The notes: a model not told the origin generated them from the sequence alone. A DNA stretch of 64,000 nt from Mesorhizobium sp. B2-1-1 (GCF_006442975.2 NZ_CP083954.1:868001-932000); one strand, 5' to 3'. Shown: positions 40,682 through 51,804, numbered from the stretch's first letter. Translations and numbers: made by a program.

Positions 40682-41790
40682 ATCAGAAAGCGGAAAGTCG
40701 CGGTGCGGCGATCGACCTGGAGTCGGTAAGCAAGGCCTATGGTTCCTTCAAGGCGCTCGACGGCGTGTCGCTGCGAATCGAGCCGGGTGAATTCATGACG
40801 CTGCTCGGCCCGAGCGGCTCAGGCAAGACGACGACGCTGAACGTGATCGCCGGCTTTACCGACCTGACCAGCGGCAAGCTGCTGGTCGGGGAAAAGAGCG
40901 TGGTCGGCGTGCCGGCGCACAAGCGCAACATCGGCGTGGTCTTCCAGCATTATGCACTGTTCCCGCACATGACGGTCGGCCGCAATGTCGCCTATCCGCT
41001 GAAGCTGCGCGGCGTCACCGGGGCAGAACGCGAACGCCGTGTCCGCCACGCGCTCGACATGGTCAAGATGGCCGATTTCGGCCATCGCTTTCCAAGCGAG
41101 CTTTCGGGCGGCCAGCAGCAGCGCGTGGCGCTGGCCCGCGCCATCGTCTTCGATCCGCCGCTGCTGCTGATGGATGAGCCGCTCGGCGCGCTGGACAAGA
41201 AACTGCGCGAATGGCTGCAGCTCGAGATCAAGCGCATCCACCGCGAACTCGGCACCACCTTCGTCTATGTGACGCACGACCAGGAGGAGGCGCTGGTGCT
41301 CTCCGACCGCATCGCCGTGTTCAACCGCGGCGGTATCGAGCAGATCGGCACCGGCCGCGAACTCTACGACGAGCCGGCGACGCTTTTCGTCGGCAAGTTC
41401 ATTGGCGATTCCACCGTGCTGCGCGGCCCCGCCGCCACTTCCGGCAAGGAGACGGCGATCGAAATATCAGGCCAGAGAGTGGCGACCGCAAAGCGTCTCG
41501 CCAATGGCGGCAAGCCGGTGATGCTGCTGCGTCCCGAAAAGCTGGCGCTTGCGCGTCGCGGCGGCGGCGGGGATGGCCGCAACCGGCTCGCCGGGCGTAT
41601 CGGCGAGGCCATCTATCTCGGCTCCGGCTCCAAATACGAGGTGGAGCTCGCCGACGGCTCGAAAGCCATCGTGCGCTCGACGCTCGAGGCGGACACCTTT
41701 GCCATTGGAGACGAGGTCGACGTGCTCTTCGCCGGCGGCGACGTGAAGCTGCTCGCCGATGACGACAAGGCCGACCTGACCCTTACCTGA
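40678..41790 (+). CDS. ABC transporter ATP-binding protein, PotA/PotG-like
   Basis: A 370-residue ATPase. Walker A is GPSGSGKTTT (about 43-52), the Q-loop is in VFQHYALFPHMTVGRNV, the signature is LSGGQQQRVALARA, Walker B is LLLMDEPLGALD, and the H-loop is VTHDQEEAL. A TOBE domain covers about 280-360, with RPEKLALARRG. It completes a full importer with the binding protein and two permeases. The start overlaps the upstream stop by 4 bp. A hairpin terminator follows. Confidence 0.95.
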   Translation: MNQKAESRGAAIDLESVSKAYGSFKALDGVSLRIEPGEFMTLLGPSGSGKTTTLNVIAGFTDLTSGKLLVGEKSVVGVPAHKRNIGVVFQHYALFPHMTVGRNVAYPLKLRGVTGAERERRVRHALDMVKMADFGHRFPSELSGGQQQRVALARAIVFDPPLLLMDEPLGALDKKLREWLQLEIKRIHRELGTTFVYVTHDQEEALVLSDRIAVFNRGGIEQIGTGRELYDEPATLFVGKFIGDSTVLRGPAATSGKETAIEISGQRVATAKRLANGGKPVMLLRPEKLALARRGGGGDGRNRLAGRIGEAIYLGSGSKYEVELADGSKAIVRSTLEADTFAIGDEVDVLFAGGDVKLLADDDKADLTLT

Positions 41791-41796
41791 AACAGA

Positions 41797-41832
41797 GCGG
41801 CCTCGCCTTTCCATGGAAAACGACGAGGCCGC
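41797..41832 (+). terminator. Hairpin terminator after the polyamine transporter operon
   Basis: A 9-bp perfect stem (GCGGCCTCG at 41797-41805, CGAGGCCGC at 41824-41832). A pyrimidine-rich tail follows and reaches TTTTT at about 41845. The oxidase gene 84 bp downstream may be expressed by partial read-through or from its own promoter. Confidence 0.6.
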
Positions 41833-41852
41833 CTCCTCTCTTGGTTTTTAAC

Positions 41853-41896
41853 GCAGTTCCGGACGGGAAACCGCTCCACACTTTTCCTGGAATCGC
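41853..41896. repeat. Small repeat, copy A (TTCCGGACGG...GGAAT type)
   Basis: This 44-bp sequence closely matches the one at 61049-61094: TTCCGGACGG, AAACCGC, CACACTTTT and a GGAAT end occur in the same order. It lies directly before the oxidase start. In this copy the terminal inverted arms are imperfect. Confidence 0.6.
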
Positions 41897-41915
41897 ACGG
41901 AGAACGGATCACAAG

Positions 41916-43301
41916 ATGCAAGCCCAGCGCAATGGCGACGTGTCGTTCTGGTATGCCGACATAGGTGGCCCGCCGGCCAGCCGCCCACCCTTGCCCGGCG
42001 ACATCGAGGCCGATGTCTGCATCGTCGGCGCCGGCTATACCGGACTTTGGACGGCCTACTATCTGAAGAAGGCGGAGCCCGCGCTGCGCATCGCCATCGT
42101 CGAAAAGGAGTTCGCCGGCTTCGGTGCCTCGGGCCGCAATGGCGGATGGCTGTCCGGCGGCTTCAGCTGGTCGCGCGAGAAATATGCAAAAACCTCCTCG
42201 CGCGGGGCGGTGATCGACATGCAGCGCGCCATGTCCGGCACGGTCGACGAGGTGATCGCGATTGCCGCTGCCGAAGGGATCGACGCCGATATCCGCCGCG
42301 TCGACAACATCACCGTCGCCACAAACGCCGCGCAGCTTGAGCGCGCCAAAGCCGAGTACGAAGAGGCCCGGCATTGGGAAATGCCGCCCGAGCGGCTGGC
42401 CTTCCTCGGTGCGCAGGAAGCGCGCGAGCGCATCGCCATCGACAATGTATTGGGCGCCTTCGTCGTGCGCGACGTCGCGCGCGTGCAGCCGGCCAAGCTG
42501 GTGCAGGGTCTGGCGGCGGCGGTCGCGCGGCTCGGCGTCGCCATCTACGAACAGACGCAGGTGCTGGCGCTCGAGAAGGGCAAGGTCACCACCGACCGCG
42601 GCGTCGTGCGCGCCGAAAAGATCGTGCGCGCCACCGAGGGCTTCACCGCCGGCATTGCCGGCTACGAGCGTCTCTGGCTGCCGCTGAACAGCGCCATCGT
42701 GGTGACCGAGAAGCTGCCGCAGAAGCTCTGGGACGAAATCGGCTGGAGCGGCTACGAGGTGCTGGGCGATGCAGCGCACACCTACTGCTATGCGCAGCGC
42801 ACGCGGGAAGGCCGGATCGCCATGGGCGGCCGGGGCGTGCCCTACCGCTTCGGATCGCGCACCGACACGCGCGGCAAGACACAACAGGCGACCATCGACC
42901 AGCTGCACGAGATCCTGACCAGGCTGCTGCCGCAGACCAAAGGCGTGCGGCTCGACCATGCCTGGTGCGGCACGCTCGGCGTGCCGCGCGACTGGTGCAC
43001 GACATGCGGCTTCGATCGCGAAAGCGGCATCGGCTGGGCCGGCGGCTATGTCGGGCTCGGCGTTTCCAGTTCGAACCTGTCCGGCCGCACCTTGCGCGAC
43101 CTGGTGCTCGGACATGACACGGAGCTGACCCGGTTGCCTTGGGTCAACCGCACGGTGAAGAAATGGGAGCCGGAGCCGCTGCGCTGGCTCGGCGTCCACG
43201 CCATGTACCAGCTCTACCGCATCGCCGACCGGCGGGAGGCAAACGGCCTGGGGCGGACGTCGCGCCTCGCCGCTTTCGCTGATCGCCTGACCGGCCATTG
43301 A
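41916..43301 (+). CDS. FAD-dependent amine oxidase/oxidoreductase, gamma-glutamylputrescine oxidase-like
   Basis: A 461-residue flavoprotein of the DAO superfamily. The FAD-binding motif is VCIVGAGYTGLWTAYYL (about residues 31-47). SGRNGGWLSGGF and the C-terminal AWCGTLGVPRDW and GGYVGLGVSSSNLSGRTL are typical of PuuB/OrdL-like oxidases. It probably oxidises putrescine, gamma-glutamylputrescine or a related amine taken up by the adjacent transporter. The other puu genes (puuA, puuC, puuD) are not here. I chose the ATG at 41916, the first residue before conserved sequence. Confidence 0.88.
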   Translation: MQAQRNGDVSFWYADIGGPPASRPPLPGDIEADVCIVGAGYTGLWTAYYLKKAEPALRIAIVEKEFAGFGASGRNGGWLSGGFSWSREKYAKTSSRGAVIDMQRAMSGTVDEVIAIAAAEGIDADIRRVDNITVATNAAQLERAKAEYEEARHWEMPPERLAFLGAQEARERIAIDNVLGAFVVRDVARVQPAKLVQGLAAAVARLGVAIYEQTQVLALEKGKVTTDRGVVRAEKIVRATEGFTAGIAGYERLWLPLNSAIVVTEKLPQKLWDEIGWSGYEVLGDAAHTYCYAQRTREGRIAMGGRGVPYRFGSRTDTRGKTQQATIDQLHEILTRLLPQTKGVRLDHAWCGTLGVPRDWCTTCGFDRESGIGWAGGYVGLGVSSSNLSGRTLRDLVLGHDTELTRLPWVNRTVKKWEPEPLRWLGVHAMYQLYRIADRREANGLGRTSRLAAFADRLTGH

Positions 43302-43392
43302 GGCAGGTCACTCAAACGCGATTCCGTTTGGTCGACAGGCATGAATGGAGACCGACAGCGCGTCGCATCATTTCCGTTTTCGGCGGCGCGCT

Positions 43393-44208
43393 TCAGAGCC
43401 TTCGATCGAACGGCGCATCGGAACCGGGGCGGTGAATGAAGGCGGCGCCCAGGATAGGCCCTGGCAGGCCGTCCTTGCCGACGGACTGCAAAAGCACGGC
43501 GCAGCCGCCCTTCTTGGAAATCTCACTCATCGGCAATTCGTAGCGCTGCGCCTTGCCGTGCCAGATGCCCGCTGTCTGGATGCCGGTCACCGCGTTCCAA
43601 TAGGTCATCTTGCGGCCCGTGTTCTCGCCCTGGCCGATCGTCACCGTCTGCGGCGGCTCGAAATAGACGATGACGACATGGGCATCGCTGGGACCGGTCC
43701 CGCCATCGCCGGTATCGATCATGACGCGGTCGCTGGTCCGGCTGACCTTGATGGCGACCCGCATGTCTTCGCCGATCCTTGCCATGCGGGCGAGTTGGCC
43801 ATCGACCTCGCCGCGATTGGCGCCGTTCACATGGACCCGGCCGTTGATGACCGCCTGCGGCGTATAGACTGAGCGGTTGCCGAAGGCCCGCATATACTCA
43901 TATTGCCGCTCGGTGTTTTCCTTGCTGCTCAGCGTGTCCCGCCAGCCGAGATAATCCCAGTAGCCGACGTGATAGGAGAGCGCGACAAGATCCTGCCTGG
44001 CGGCAAGTTCGGAGAAGAAGGCGTCGGCAGGCGGGCAGGAACTGCAGCCTTGGCTGGTGAACAGCTCGACCACGCCCACGGGCCTGTCGCCCTGGGGCTT
44101 GTCGGCCGGTAGCCTGCCGGACTCGCCGGCGTGCCCGGCACCGGCAAACGCCGAGAAGGCCAGCGCGAACGCTGCCAGCCACAATGATCTACGCGAGGCC
44201 ATGACCAT
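43393..44208 (-). CDS. DUF1223 secreted thioredoxin-like protein
   Basis: A 271-residue exported protein with a signal peptide (MVMASRRSLWLAAFALAFSAFAGAGHA). The thioredoxin-like N-terminal half carries the CxxC motif in ELFTSQGCSSCPPAD (about 48-62) and SYHVGYWDYLGWRD, both diagnostic of DUF1223. The role is unknown, presumably redox-related in the periplasm. Two ATGs, at 44208 and 44202, are possible; I use the first. It converges with the oxidase gene and diverges from the ceramidase gene. Confidence 0.9.
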   Translation of the reverse strand: MVMASRRSLWLAAFALAFSAFAGAGHAGESGRLPADKPQGDRPVGVVELFTSQGCSSCPPADAFFSELAARQDLVALSYHVGYWDYLGWRDTLSSKENTERQYEYMRAFGNRSVYTPQAVINGRVHVNGANRGEVDGQLARMARIGEDMRVAIKVSRTSDRVMIDTGDGGTGPSDAHVVIVYFEPPQTVTIGQGENTGRKMTYWNAVTGIQTAGIWHGKAQRYELPMSEISKKGGCAVLLQSVGKDGLPGPILGAAFIHRPGSDAPFDRRL

Positions 44209-44387
44209 TCCAATTCCCGCCGGTGATGCCGGCTTTGTTTTGATTGGCTGAAATATGTGGCAGAACCGGAAGTCAACGGGAAGTCACGTTGCGGTGAAAT
44301 TTTGCCATTGCAAGCCTGGGTAGGGCGGCAATAGGAGAAGCCACTGCATTTCAACCGGCGGTTCGATTCGGGGACGGGATCATCATC

Positions 44388-45059
44388 ATGTGGCAAAGTT
44401 TCCTGGCTCCAGTCGATCTTTATTGCGAGCGAACGGGTCCTGAACTTTGGGCCGAGCCGGTGAATGCTTTGACCAACCTGGCTTTCATTGCCACGGGACT
44501 ATGGGGCGTCCGCCAAGTGCGGCGATGCAGGACCGGCATTTTCGCCGAGGTCCTGGCCTGGTGGGTGGTGGCGATCGGCGTCGGCTCGACGATCTTTCAC
44601 ATCTTCGCCACCAAGGGAACGGTCTGGGCCGACGTGGTGCCGATCGCCGGCTTCACGCTGGCCTACACGCTGTTCAACCTGCGCCGCTTCCTGCGCCTGG
44701 AATGGGGCAAGGCGATCGCGATCTTCGTCGTTTTCTATGCCGTTGTCGGAGCGATAACTCTGGCCGTACCGGATTGGCTGCGCCAGGCGTCGAACGGTAC
44801 CACAGGCTACCTGCCGCCGTTCCTTGCGCTCGCCTTCTTCGGTCTATGGGTGGCGGCGAGCGGCAATCGCGCCGGCTGGTACAATCTGGCCGGATCGGCG
44901 ATCTTCGTGCTGTCGGTCATCTGCCGCATGATCGATCCGCTGGTCTGCACCAGCTTCCCGCTCGGCACGCACTTCCTCTGGCACCTGCTCAACGGGCTGA
45001 TGCTGGCTGTGCTGCTGGCCGCCGCGGCGCGCTACGGCGCGCCGCAGCGAAGGCAGTAG
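44388..45059 (+). CDS. Ceramidase / CREST-family membrane hydrolase
   Basis: A 223-residue protein with about seven membrane segments, matching the alkaline ceramidase family (PF05875-like). The conserved sites are YCERTGPELWAEPVNALTN near the N-terminus, GVGSTIFHIFAT (Ser and His), WADVVPIAGF (Asp), and the C-terminal GTHFLWHLLNGL (two His). These make up the family zinc-binding set. Bacterial members are presumed lipid hydrolases. The stop codon lies inside a heptamer tandem repeat. Confidence 0.87.
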   Translation: MWQSFLAPVDLYCERTGPELWAEPVNALTNLAFIATGLWGVRQVRRCRTGIFAEVLAWWVVAIGVGSTIFHIFATKGTVWADVVPIAGFTLAYTLFNLRRFLRLEWGKAIAIFVVFYAVVGAITLAVPDWLRQASNGTTGYLPPFLALAFFGLWVAASGNRAGWYNLAGSAIFVLSVICRMIDPLVCTSFPLGTHFLWHLLNGLMLAVLLAAAARYGAPQRRQ

Positions 45060-45095
45060 GCAGTAGGCAGTAGTTTTTCTATTCCCTACTGCCTA
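45052..45095. repeat. Heptamer tandem repeat GGCAGTA x3 with inverted copy
   Basis: Three perfect head-to-tail copies of GGCAGTA (45052-45072) cover the ceramidase stop codon. An inverted copy (CTACTGCCTA, 45086-45095) allows a 10-bp stem with TAGGCAGTAG (45064-45073) around a T-rich loop. The structure sits between two convergent genes. Confidence 0.75.
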
Positions 45096-45113
45096 AGCCC
45101 TACTCCCTTGCCG

Positions 45114-47804
<2,691 letters not shown>

Positions 47805-48088
47805 GTGCGATCCGTCCTTGTCTGTTCAGCCTGAAAGGGAACGGACGCCGATGGCATGCAATCACGCGCAAAGGTGCGGGTACGGCCATTTCCGCTGTCC
47901 GCTCCCAAGCAACCCGAGCCGTTCAAGGCGGCGCGTGCGCTGGTTCGGCGCTAGTTCTGTTCCCGCGCCGACCGCTGGCACGGATGCACCGCATATAGAG
48001 AATTTTCCGGAATAGTTCTAGACAGTTAAAAAGCAAATTTGTGCGATGCGGCAGGGGCCGAGGCGGATTGTTTCAGGGCGGGCGAGGG

Positions 48089-48697
48089 ATGCGGCTTATC
48101 GCCGAAAATCTGGGCGGCGAACGCGGCGGCGAGACGGTGTTTTTGGGCATTGGCTTTGAGCTCGATCAAGGCCAGGCGCTGGTCGTCACCGGGCCGAACG
48201 GATCAGGCAAATCGACCTTGCTCAGGATCGTCGCCGGACTGCTGCCGAAGGCTGAAGGCAATTTGCTGATCGAGGGCGGCGGGGATGAATTTCCGTCGAT
48301 CGCTTCGGCCTGCCACTATCTCGGCCATCAGAACGCAATGAAAACGGCGCTCAGCGTGACGGAAAACCTGCGCTTCTGGCGCGACTTCAACGGCGGTGGA
48401 TCCGTCGGCGTCCAGGAGGCGCTGGAGACCGTCGGACTGGACGGCATCGGCCATCTGCCGTTCGGCTATCTCTCGACCGGGCAAAGACGACGCGCGGCGA
48501 TCGCGAAACTGCTGGTCAGCCACCGACCGATCTGGCTGCTCGACGAGCCGACGGCGGGTCTGGACAAGGATTCGGAGGCGCGATTCGCGGGATTGATGAG
48601 GGGGCATTGTTCCGAGGGCGGGATGATCGTCGCGGCAACGCATCTGCCGCTCGGGATCGAGGGAGCGCAGACGTTGAGGATGGGGCAGGCCTTTTGA
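48089..48697 (+). CDS. ccmA: Heme exporter / cytochrome c maturation ATPase CcmA
   Basis: A 202-residue ABC ATPase of System I cytochrome c biogenesis. It drives release of heme-loaded CcmE from the CcmBC complex. Walker A is TGPNGSGKST (about 33-42), the signature is LSTGQRRRAAIAKLL (the ccmA variant of LSGGQ), and Walker B is IWLLDEPTAGLD. The start ATG at 48089 has GCGAGGG upstream; the open frame before it is not conserved. An inverted-repeat element separates it from ccmB by 196 bp, whereas ccmA and ccmB usually abut. Confidence 0.95.
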   Translation: MRLIAENLGGERGGETVFLGIGFELDQGQALVVTGPNGSGKSTLLRIVAGLLPKAEGNLLIEGGGDEFPSIASACHYLGHQNAMKTALSVTENLRFWRDFNGGGSVGVQEALETVGLDGIGHLPFGYLSTGQRRRAAIAKLLVSHRPIWLLDEPTAGLDKDSEARFAGLMRGHCSEGGMIVAATHLPLGIEGAQTLRMGQAF

Positions 48698-48712
48698 TGA
48701 CGGCACTCTACG

Positions 48713-48871
48713 GCGCCCCCCTCTGTCCTGCCGGACATCTCCCCCTCGAGGGGGGAGATCGGCTGCCAGCTTGGCTTTCGCCAATTACAACGGTTGAAAG
48801 ATTGGCGCGCCACCGAAGCTGCCAATCTCCCCCCTCGAGGGGGAGATGTCCGGCAGGACAGAGGGGGGCGC
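48713..48871. mobile_element. MITE-like element with perfect 38-bp inverted repeats inserted between ccmA and ccmB
   Basis: The arms at 48713-48750 and 48834-48871 are exact reverse complements over 38 bp, beginning GCGCCCCCCTCTG. The 83-bp core includes TTTCGCCAATTACA (48776-48789), shared with the element at 20717-20912. No transposase is present. It is a non-autonomous palindromic element. A ccmAB transcript must read through this very stable hairpin. The ccmB start lies 23 bp beyond the right end. Confidence 0.85.
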
Positions 48872-48893
48872 TCAAGCGCGAGTATCTCATATC

Positions 48894-49559
48894 ATGCTAG
48901 CCCTTCTCCTCCGCGATATCCGCCTTTCGATTCGGGCCGGCGGCGGGGCGCTGACGGGCGTGATCTTCTTCCTCGCTGTGATCGCCACCATTCCCTTCGG
49001 CGTCGGGCCGGACCTGAGACTGCTAGCCCGCATCGGCCCGGCGATCCTGTGGATCGGGGCGCTGCTCTCTTGCCTGCTCGGCCTCGACCGGCTGTTCCAG
49101 GCCGACCGCGAGGACGGCTCGCTCGATCTCCTGGTGCTCGGCAACGACCGCCACATGCTGGCGCTGACCGTGCTCACCAAATGCCTGGCGCATTGGGCGG
49201 GCAGCGTGCTGCCGCTGGTGGTCGCCGCGCCCCTGCTCGGCCTGTTCATGAACATGGAGCCGGTCGCCATCGGCGCCACGGCGCTTACGCTGCTGGTCGG
49301 CACGCCGGCGATCACTTTCATCGGCGCCGTCGGTGCGGCGGTGGCGGTGGCGCTGCCGCGCGGCGGACTCCTGATCTCGGTGCTGGTGCTGCCGCTGACC
49401 ATCCCGGTGCTGATCTTCGGGGTTTCGGCGAGTTACGGCGCGACGGCCAATCCCGATCCGTTCCTGCAGCCTTTCCTCATTCTTGCCGCGCTGACGTTGT
49501 TTCTTGCCGTGCTCGGACCGCTGGCGGCGGCGGTGGCGCTGCGCCATGGCACGGATTGA
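48894..49559 (+). CDS. ccmB: Heme exporter protein CcmB
   Basis: A 221-residue inner-membrane permease with about six helices, the membrane partner of CcmA. Family segments are LLRDIRLSIRAGGGALTGVIFF at the N-terminus, LLGLDRLFQADREDGSLDLL (about 60-79), and VGTPAITFIGAVGAAVAVALPRGG then LPLTIPVLIFG. No good ribosome site is seen, because the inserted element lies directly upstream. Translation may therefore rely on a weak site (TCTCATATC). The gene that should follow, ccmC, is not present. Confidence 0.95.
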   Translation: MLALLLRDIRLSIRAGGGALTGVIFFLAVIATIPFGVGPDLRLLARIGPAILWIGALLSCLLGLDRLFQADREDGSLDLLVLGNDRHMLALTVLTKCLAHWAGSVLPLVVAAPLLGLFMNMEPVAIGATALTLLVGTPAITFIGAVGAAVAVALPRGGLLISVLVLPLTIPVLIFGVSASYGATANPDPFLQPFLILAALTLFLAVLGPLAAAVALRHGTD

Positions 49560-49691
49560 GGCGGCCATGACCGGCAGAGGCTGCGGCGCGGCGGCCAATT
49601 GCGCGGTCACCGGCGCGGGGCTAAGGGAAGGCATGATCGAGCACGGCGGAAGGATCGAATTGGCGGGCGGCATGCCGACGAGGTGGACGGC
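49560..49691. other. 132-bp segment in place of ccmC
   Basis: In related bacteria ccmC (about 750 bp, WWD-motif heme handling protein) lies between ccmB and ccmD. Here only 132 bp separate them. None of the frames shows the WWD tryptophan-rich segment or the membrane helices of CcmC. The segment has open short frames but no coding character I can recognise. Either ccmC was deleted or it has moved elsewhere in the genome. Confidence 0.7.
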
Positions 49692-49865
49692 ATGAGCCCG
49701 CATGCGCTCTACGTCACCGCCGCCTATACCGTCACGGCGATTGCGCTGGCCGGGCTGATCGGCTGGATCCTGCTCGATCAACGGGCCCGCAAGCGCGAAC
49801 TGGCCGAACTCGAGGCGGCGGGCGTGCGCCGACGCTCCGACAAGGGCGGGGAGCGCGCGTCATGA
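49692..49865 (+). CDS. ccmD: Heme exporter protein CcmD
   Basis: A 57-residue small membrane protein with one N-terminal helix (YVTAAYTVTAIALAGLIGWIL) and a basic cytoplasmic tail (DQRARKRELAELEAAGVRRR). It stabilises CcmC-CcmE in System I. Its presence without an adjacent ccmC is odd, because CcmD works with CcmC. The stop overlaps the ccmG start by 4 bp. Confidence 0.9.
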   Translation: MSPHALYVTAAYTVTAIALAGLIGWILLDQRARKRELAELEAAGVRRRSDKGGERAS

Positions 49866-50443
49866 GCACGGATATGCCAACGCCGGCGCCGGCCCGGCGC
49901 CGCCTGTTCGTGCTGTTGCCGCTGCTGGTCTTCCTCGGGCTGGCGGGGCTGTTCCTGGCGCAGCTCCTGTCGGGGCGCGACACTTCGGAGGTGCCGTCGG
50001 CGCTGATCGGCCTGCCGGCGCCGCCGACCAACCTGCCGCCGCTGGACGGCACGAACCTGCCGGGGCTGGATTCGAAATCGTTCGCCGGCAAGGTGACGCT
50101 GGTCAACGTCTTCGCCTCATGGTGCGCGCCTTGCCGCGAAGAGCACCCGGTGCTTTTGGGGCTGGCGCAGGACAGGCGCTTCACCATGGCGGCTCTGAAC
50201 TACAAGGACCGGCCGGAAAACGCCCGCCGGTTCCTCGGCGATCTCGGCAATCCGTTCCAGGCGATCGGCGTCGACGAGGCCGGCCGCACGGCGATCGACT
50301 GGGGCGTCTATGGCGTGCCGGAAACCTTCGTCATCGGCAAGGACGGCAAAATAGCCTACAAGCATGTCGGGCCGCTGACGGCCGAGACGGCTCAGACGCT
50401 GCTGTTGCCGCAGATCGAGAAGGCGCTGGCCGCGCCGAACTGA
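49862..50443 (+). CDS. ccmG: Thiol:disulfide interchange protein CcmG/DsbE
   Basis: A 193-residue periplasmic thioredoxin-like protein anchored by an N-terminal helix (LFVLLPLLVFLGLAGLFLAQLL). The active site is FASWCAPCREEHP (CAPC), with the family acidic groove GVYGVPETFVIG. It keeps apocytochrome c thiols reduced for heme attachment. It is coupled to ccmD through ATGA and converges with ppa, 14 bp away. Confidence 0.95.
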   Translation: MSTDMPTPAPARRRLFVLLPLLVFLGLAGLFLAQLLSGRDTSEVPSALIGLPAPPTNLPPLDGTNLPGLDSKSFAGKVTLVNVFASWCAPCREEHPVLLGLAQDRRFTMAALNYKDRPENARRFLGDLGNPFQAIGVDEAGRTAIDWGVYGVPETFVIGKDGKIAYKHVGPLTAETAQTLLLPQIEKALAAPN

Positions 50444-50457
50444 GGTGACCGGCCGGC

Positions 50458-50991
50458 CTACTTGCTTGCCTTGGCCCGCTCGATCGCGTCGACGATCATT
50501 TTCTTGGCATATTTGGAATCGTGCCAGCCCTCGATCTTGACCCATTTGCCGGGTTCGAGATCCTTGTAGTGCTCGAAGAAGTGCTGCACCTGATCGCGGG
50601 TGATCTCGGGCAGCTGCGTGTATTCGGTGACGTTCTCGTAACGCAGCGTCAGCTTCGGCGACGGCACGGCGATGACCTTCTCGTCCTGGCCGGCATTGTC
50701 TTCCATGATCAGCACGCCGATCGGCCGAACATTGATGACGCAGCCGGGCACCAGCGCGCGCGTGTTGCAGACCAGCACGTCGATCGGATCGCCGTCGCCA
50801 GACAGCGTGTGCGGAACGAAGCCGTAATTGCCGGGATAGCGCATCGAGGTGTGCAGGAAACGGTCGACGAACAGCGTGCCGGCCTCCTTGTCCATCTCGT
50901 ATTTGATCGGCTCGCCGCCGATCGGCACCTCGATGATGACGTTGACGTCCTCGGGCGGATTCTTTCCGGTGGCGATGGCTTCAATACGCAT
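50458..50991 (-). CDS. ppa: Inorganic pyrophosphatase
   Basis: A 177-residue family I soluble pyrophosphatase that hydrolyses PPi and so drives biosynthetic reactions. The metal-binding signature is DGDPIDVLV (about 66-74). Upstream segments are [22 protein letters not shown] and [12 protein letters not shown], and downstream are [20 protein letters not shown] and [15 protein letters not shown]. It is a single gene converging with ccmG. Confidence 0.97.
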   Translation of the reverse strand: MRIEAIATGKNPPEDVNVIIEVPIGGEPIKYEMDKEAGTLFVDRFLHTSMRYPGNYGFVPHTLSGDGDPIDVLVCNTRALVPGCVINVRPIGVLIMEDNAGQDEKVIAVPSPKLTLRYENVTEYTQLPEITRDQVQHFFEHYKDLEPGKWVKIEGWHDSKYAKKMIVDAIERAKASK

Positions 50992-51181
50992 GACTTATCC
51001 CTCTCTCGATTGGCAGACCGATAGCGGGCGGCGCAAAATGGTGCAATGCGGCGAATGGTGCTCAAGAACGCCCAGCAAGACGCAATGGCATTCAATGCGT
51101 TCAATCATTAGCAGAAGATGTTTCAGTGTCGTGATTGCGTAGGTTGCGCTTCGCGCCGCTTACGCGATCGTTCCTCGCCGG

Positions 51182-51688
51182 TCATTCCCAGACGAAAGCA
51201 ACCTTCTTCAGCGCCTTCTGCTCGAATATCTCGACGCCTTCGGCGATATCGCGGCCGCCGGCGCCGGAATAGAAGGCGAGCGCGTTCTGATTGTCTTCCA
51301 GCGCCCACACCACCGTGCCCTTCAATCCGTGGTCGGCAAGCCGCGCCCGTGCCGCCTTGAAAAGCCGGCTGCCGAGCCCGATGCCCTGATATTCCGGCCG
51401 CAGGTACAATTCATAGATCTCGCCCTGCTGCTTGAGTTCGCGGGCCCGGTTCTTGCCGATCGTGGCGTAGCCGGCAACCGTGCCGCCAATCTCGATCACC
51501 AGGACGGTGGCGGCGCGACGGATGGCATTGGCCCACCAGTCGGCGCCGCGACGGTTGATCATCGATGTCAGGGTGCGGTGCGGGATGATGCCGCTATAGG
51601 CGCCGCGCCAAGCCTGCAAATGCACGTCGGCGATCGCCGCGGCGTCGCGCGATTCGGCTTTGCGGATATCGATGCTCAGCGTATTCAT
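51182..51688 (-). CDS. GNAT family N-acetyltransferase (RimI-like)
   Basis: A 168-residue acetyltransferase. Its core runs IRKAESRDAAAIADVHLQAW at the N-terminus, TVAGYATIGKNRARELKQQGEIYELYL, the acetyl-CoA loop RPEYQGIGLGSRLF (about 97-110) and WALEDNQNALAFYSGAGGRD. The substrate is unknown. It is a lone gene; nothing notable is seen in the 190 bp between it and ppa. Confidence 0.9.
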   Translation of the reverse strand: MNTLSIDIRKAESRDAAAIADVHLQAWRGAYSGIIPHRTLTSMINRRGADWWANAIRRAATVLVIEIGGTVAGYATIGKNRARELKQQGEIYELYLRPEYQGIGLGSRLFKAARARLADHGLKGTVVWALEDNQNALAFYSGAGGRDIAEGVEIFEQKALKKVAFVWE

Positions 51689-51804
51689 GATTTGTTAACC
51701 ATAAACCCGCATCGCTCGAATGCAAGAGTCCGGGCAGTCCGGAGGACGCTTTCTCACAGGCCGTCATCGCCTGCGCAATGCGCGTTCGAGGCTGTCGGTG
51801 GAGC

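Noticed and set aside
45052..45095. Possible CRISPR-like array
   Set aside because: The repeat unit is 7 bp, head to tail, with no spacers and no cas genes.
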